Shown here: one piece after another, positions 62,160 to 64,000 of the stretch
How the letters are laid out: the number at the start of each line of letters is the position of its first letter
Position numbering within the stretch: position 1 is the stretch's first letter
Assembly (NCBI RefSeq): GCF_016808095.1
Contig: NC_068970.1
Location: 15,358,501 to 15,422,500, forward strand
Direction: 5' to 3'
DNA: 64,000 nt
DNA from: Vigna angularis
Lineage: Eukaryota > Streptophyta > Magnoliopsida > Fabales > Fabaceae
Program-made: the position numbers and the translations under genes
The notes under the pieces: generated by a model
Seen by the model: the letters and a program-made list of their open reading frames with translations, nothing else
Told to the model about the DNA's origin: nothing
The model's database searches: none

Positions 62160-63386
62160 GGATGAAGAGTGACAGCGATGCAATGGATTTGGTGGCTGTG
62201 GTGGCGGGCGCACTTACGACACTCTTATGTGAACTTATCTTTTTTAACAACGCTAACTTACATTTTCAAAATGCATCTCAAATATACTCTTCAATCTCTT
62301 TCTTTTTGTCCCACCAACAAATATATCGTTTTGTTTTTTTCCCTGTACGGATGCTACACTCTTAACAATTTTAAAAGACTACAAGTACAAGCTTATATTT
62401 GCAAAATGACTCTTTTAATAATATAAATTTTTTACTCTAATTTAATAATTCTTACTTTGTAACCCGCTAACGCTTTGTTGGTTTTGGTTAAAATCATAAT
62501 TATTTTATTAAACACTTGTTGGGCCTCCTTAAACGGGATTTCGTTTTATTTTTAATGTTTGAATATAATCATGACTTGGCTTTTTCTCAGAGTTCGCCTT
62601 CAAACGAGGGATAAGATCAGAAGATGATCCAAGTGTCTGCGTTTATTTTTAATTCTTTTAAGAGGTACTTTTTTTTTCATTTTCATTGTTTTGAAATTAA
62701 GATTACTCATAGTACTGAACTTGAAATTTTTATATATTGAAACCAATTCAGAATAGAAAGGAAAAAAAATATTGTTTAGCGTATTGCATAATCCTATAAT
62801 TTTTAATTCGGGAATGCATAAAATTAGGAAAAAAAATATTAAAATCATAAACTAATATTTAATCTTCTTTCTGTTCTTATAAATTCTTTTACATTTTTAA
62901 GTCTCCGTCGTTCTTCTGGGTGAGTTGTTTCATAATTTTCAAAAATCTTAGTCTAAAGAAAACATATTAAAAATATAAAAAGTAAGCCGAATTTTTTTTA
63001 CATCAACAACTGTTTATTGTTATTTTACATTGGTTTAACGAAACTTAAATTAAATGAAAAGTAAATAAATATCCATCTTATTTCAAACTTTATTTACAAG
63101 AGAAATTATAAAATTTGTAATATTTAAAACACACTTAATCTATTATATATTTAACTTAGTATTGTATTATATTTTTATTTAAAATTTTAATAGTTTCAGT
63201 TTTATATTTATGTTACGACTCTCAGTTATTGTAAATGAGGTATCTATCATGTGCTTCGGAATAAAAGAAAGCATTACTTAAAATATGAAATGAAATATAA
63301 GGTTTACTTAGAGATACAACCACCAAAGAAATATGAGTCTAATTATGTATAGGATTGACACTACTCTCTATCAAAAAATCTTAAGG
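62160..63386. other. Upstream and intergenic AT-rich DNA
   Basis: After the promoter of the aspartyl protease (to about 62220) the region is AT-rich and has no supportable gene. Confidence 0.5.
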
Positions 63387-63714
63387 TAATGGGTCTTTTT
63401 ACTTTTATATATTACTTTACTTTTTCATTTTTATTCAATATGGGACATAGACTCACACTTGGATTCCCAACAATCTCTCCCTCAAGGGTAAGACTCTCTC
63501 ACATAGGTACACTCCCCCTACAGCAAAAACATTCCCAACGAACCACAACAACGTACAACAAAAGCATTCACAAGGCCACCAAGACAAATCATGGGCTCTG
63601 ATACCATTGTTGGGTCTATAGAGGAGGAGGTTCATTTTTCACCTTTATATAATGTTTTACTCTTTCTCATTTCTATTCAATGTGGGACTTAGACTCACAC
63701 TTAAATTTCTAACA
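63387..63714 (-). mobile_element. TRIM element, second family, with perfect tRNA-iMet primer site
   Basis: Two direct repeats: left LTR 63387-63472 (internally deleted) and right LTR 63608-63714 (107 bp, TGTTGGGTCT..CTAACA). They share TTATTCAATATGGGACATAG / CTATTCAATGTGGGACTTAG and GACTCACACTT. One base left of the right LTR is GCTCTGATACCA (63595-63606), the exact complement of the plant initiator-tRNA-Met primer site TGGTATCAGAGC. A purine tract (GAGGGAGAGAT on the minus strand, about 63474-63484) lies beside the left LTR. So the element reads on the minus strand. Internal region 135 bp, no coding. No clear target duplication. Confidence 0.85.
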
Positions 63715-64000
63715 ATACACTCCAACTCTTACAACTTTTGTTCATATTTTTTTTTTTACACAAAGATATTTTTACAATTTGAAAATTATTTTAGTTATAT
63801 ATTGGCTTTATCAAACTAAGAACATACTGAAAATTTTGATATAACAATCATCTAAGTGTTATTATTATTATTTTTTCTCTAAACATCCATCACATAATTA
63901 AATATTTATATATATCTAATTTATCAAATATTTTCAAAATATTACGATTCCGATCAAAATTATATATATATTCAAAGAAAAAAAATATTATATAGCTAGC
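63715..64000. other. AT-rich sequence to the window end
   Basis: No feature supported. Confidence 0.5.

Noticed and set aside
63382..63719. Target-site duplication of the second TRIM
   Set aside because: The flanks TAAGG and ATACA do not match; either the duplication has decayed or the ends are slightly off.

Overview
The window is nuclear DNA of a flowering plant, most likely a legume of the Phaseolus/Vigna/Glycine group. Support: spliced genes with GT..AG introns, very AT-rich intergenic DNA, plant gene families (ATG8, VAP27, HMA protein, At4g16563-type aspartyl protease), and a miniature retrotransposon of a kind I associate with legumes. There are no operons. The genus cannot be fixed from sequence alone.

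Seven genes are well supported. From left to right they are: a YbaK-domain protein (365-4674, +, 4 exons); ATG8 (7043-9555, -, 5 exons, complete 123 aa); an unrecognised 765-aa membrane protein (17683-19980, -, one exon); a LENG1/CIR-N protein (30831-31505, +, one exon); a small heavy-metal-associated domain protein (38931-40062, +, 3 exons); a VAP27-type vesicle-associated protein (42775-45335, -, 8 exons, 240 aa); and an aspartyl protease (60623-62059, -, one exon). From memory, the YbaK, ATG8F and aspartyl protease genes are close neighbours in Arabidopsis (At4g16510, At4g16520, At4g16563). The window may therefore be an ancestral block inflated by mobile DNA.

Much of the rest is mobile DNA, and several elements can be delimited to the base by target-site duplications (TSDs). 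They are: a complete 4.8-kb LTR retrotransposon (22857-27656, TSD CAAAT) that lacks pol and is filled with a ~67-bp hairpin-forming satellite; a Pack-MULE (29155-30684, TSD TAATTTATA) carrying a piece of a G-type lectin receptor-kinase gene and sitting 137 bp upstream of the LENG1 start codon; a second MULE (50064-51318, TSD TAATTTTTT); two TRIM elements (13528-13840 and 63387-63714) with tRNA-iMet-type primer sites; two short hAT-type elements (21390-21775, 48844-49352); and a decayed hAT transposase (34917-35703). Fragments of gag and of another transposon-associated domain also occur.

A segment with the whole VAP27 gene was copied in direct orientation about 11 kb away (53803-56140). The copy is a pseudogene: two microhomology-flanked deletions, one of which fuses two exons in frame, plus a frameshift in the membrane-anchor exon.

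The genes do not form a pathway. ATG8 (autophagosome), VAP27 (ER contact sites) and the secreted protease are ordinary cell-biology genes. The best candidate for something undescribed is the satellite-filled non-autonomous retrotransposon.
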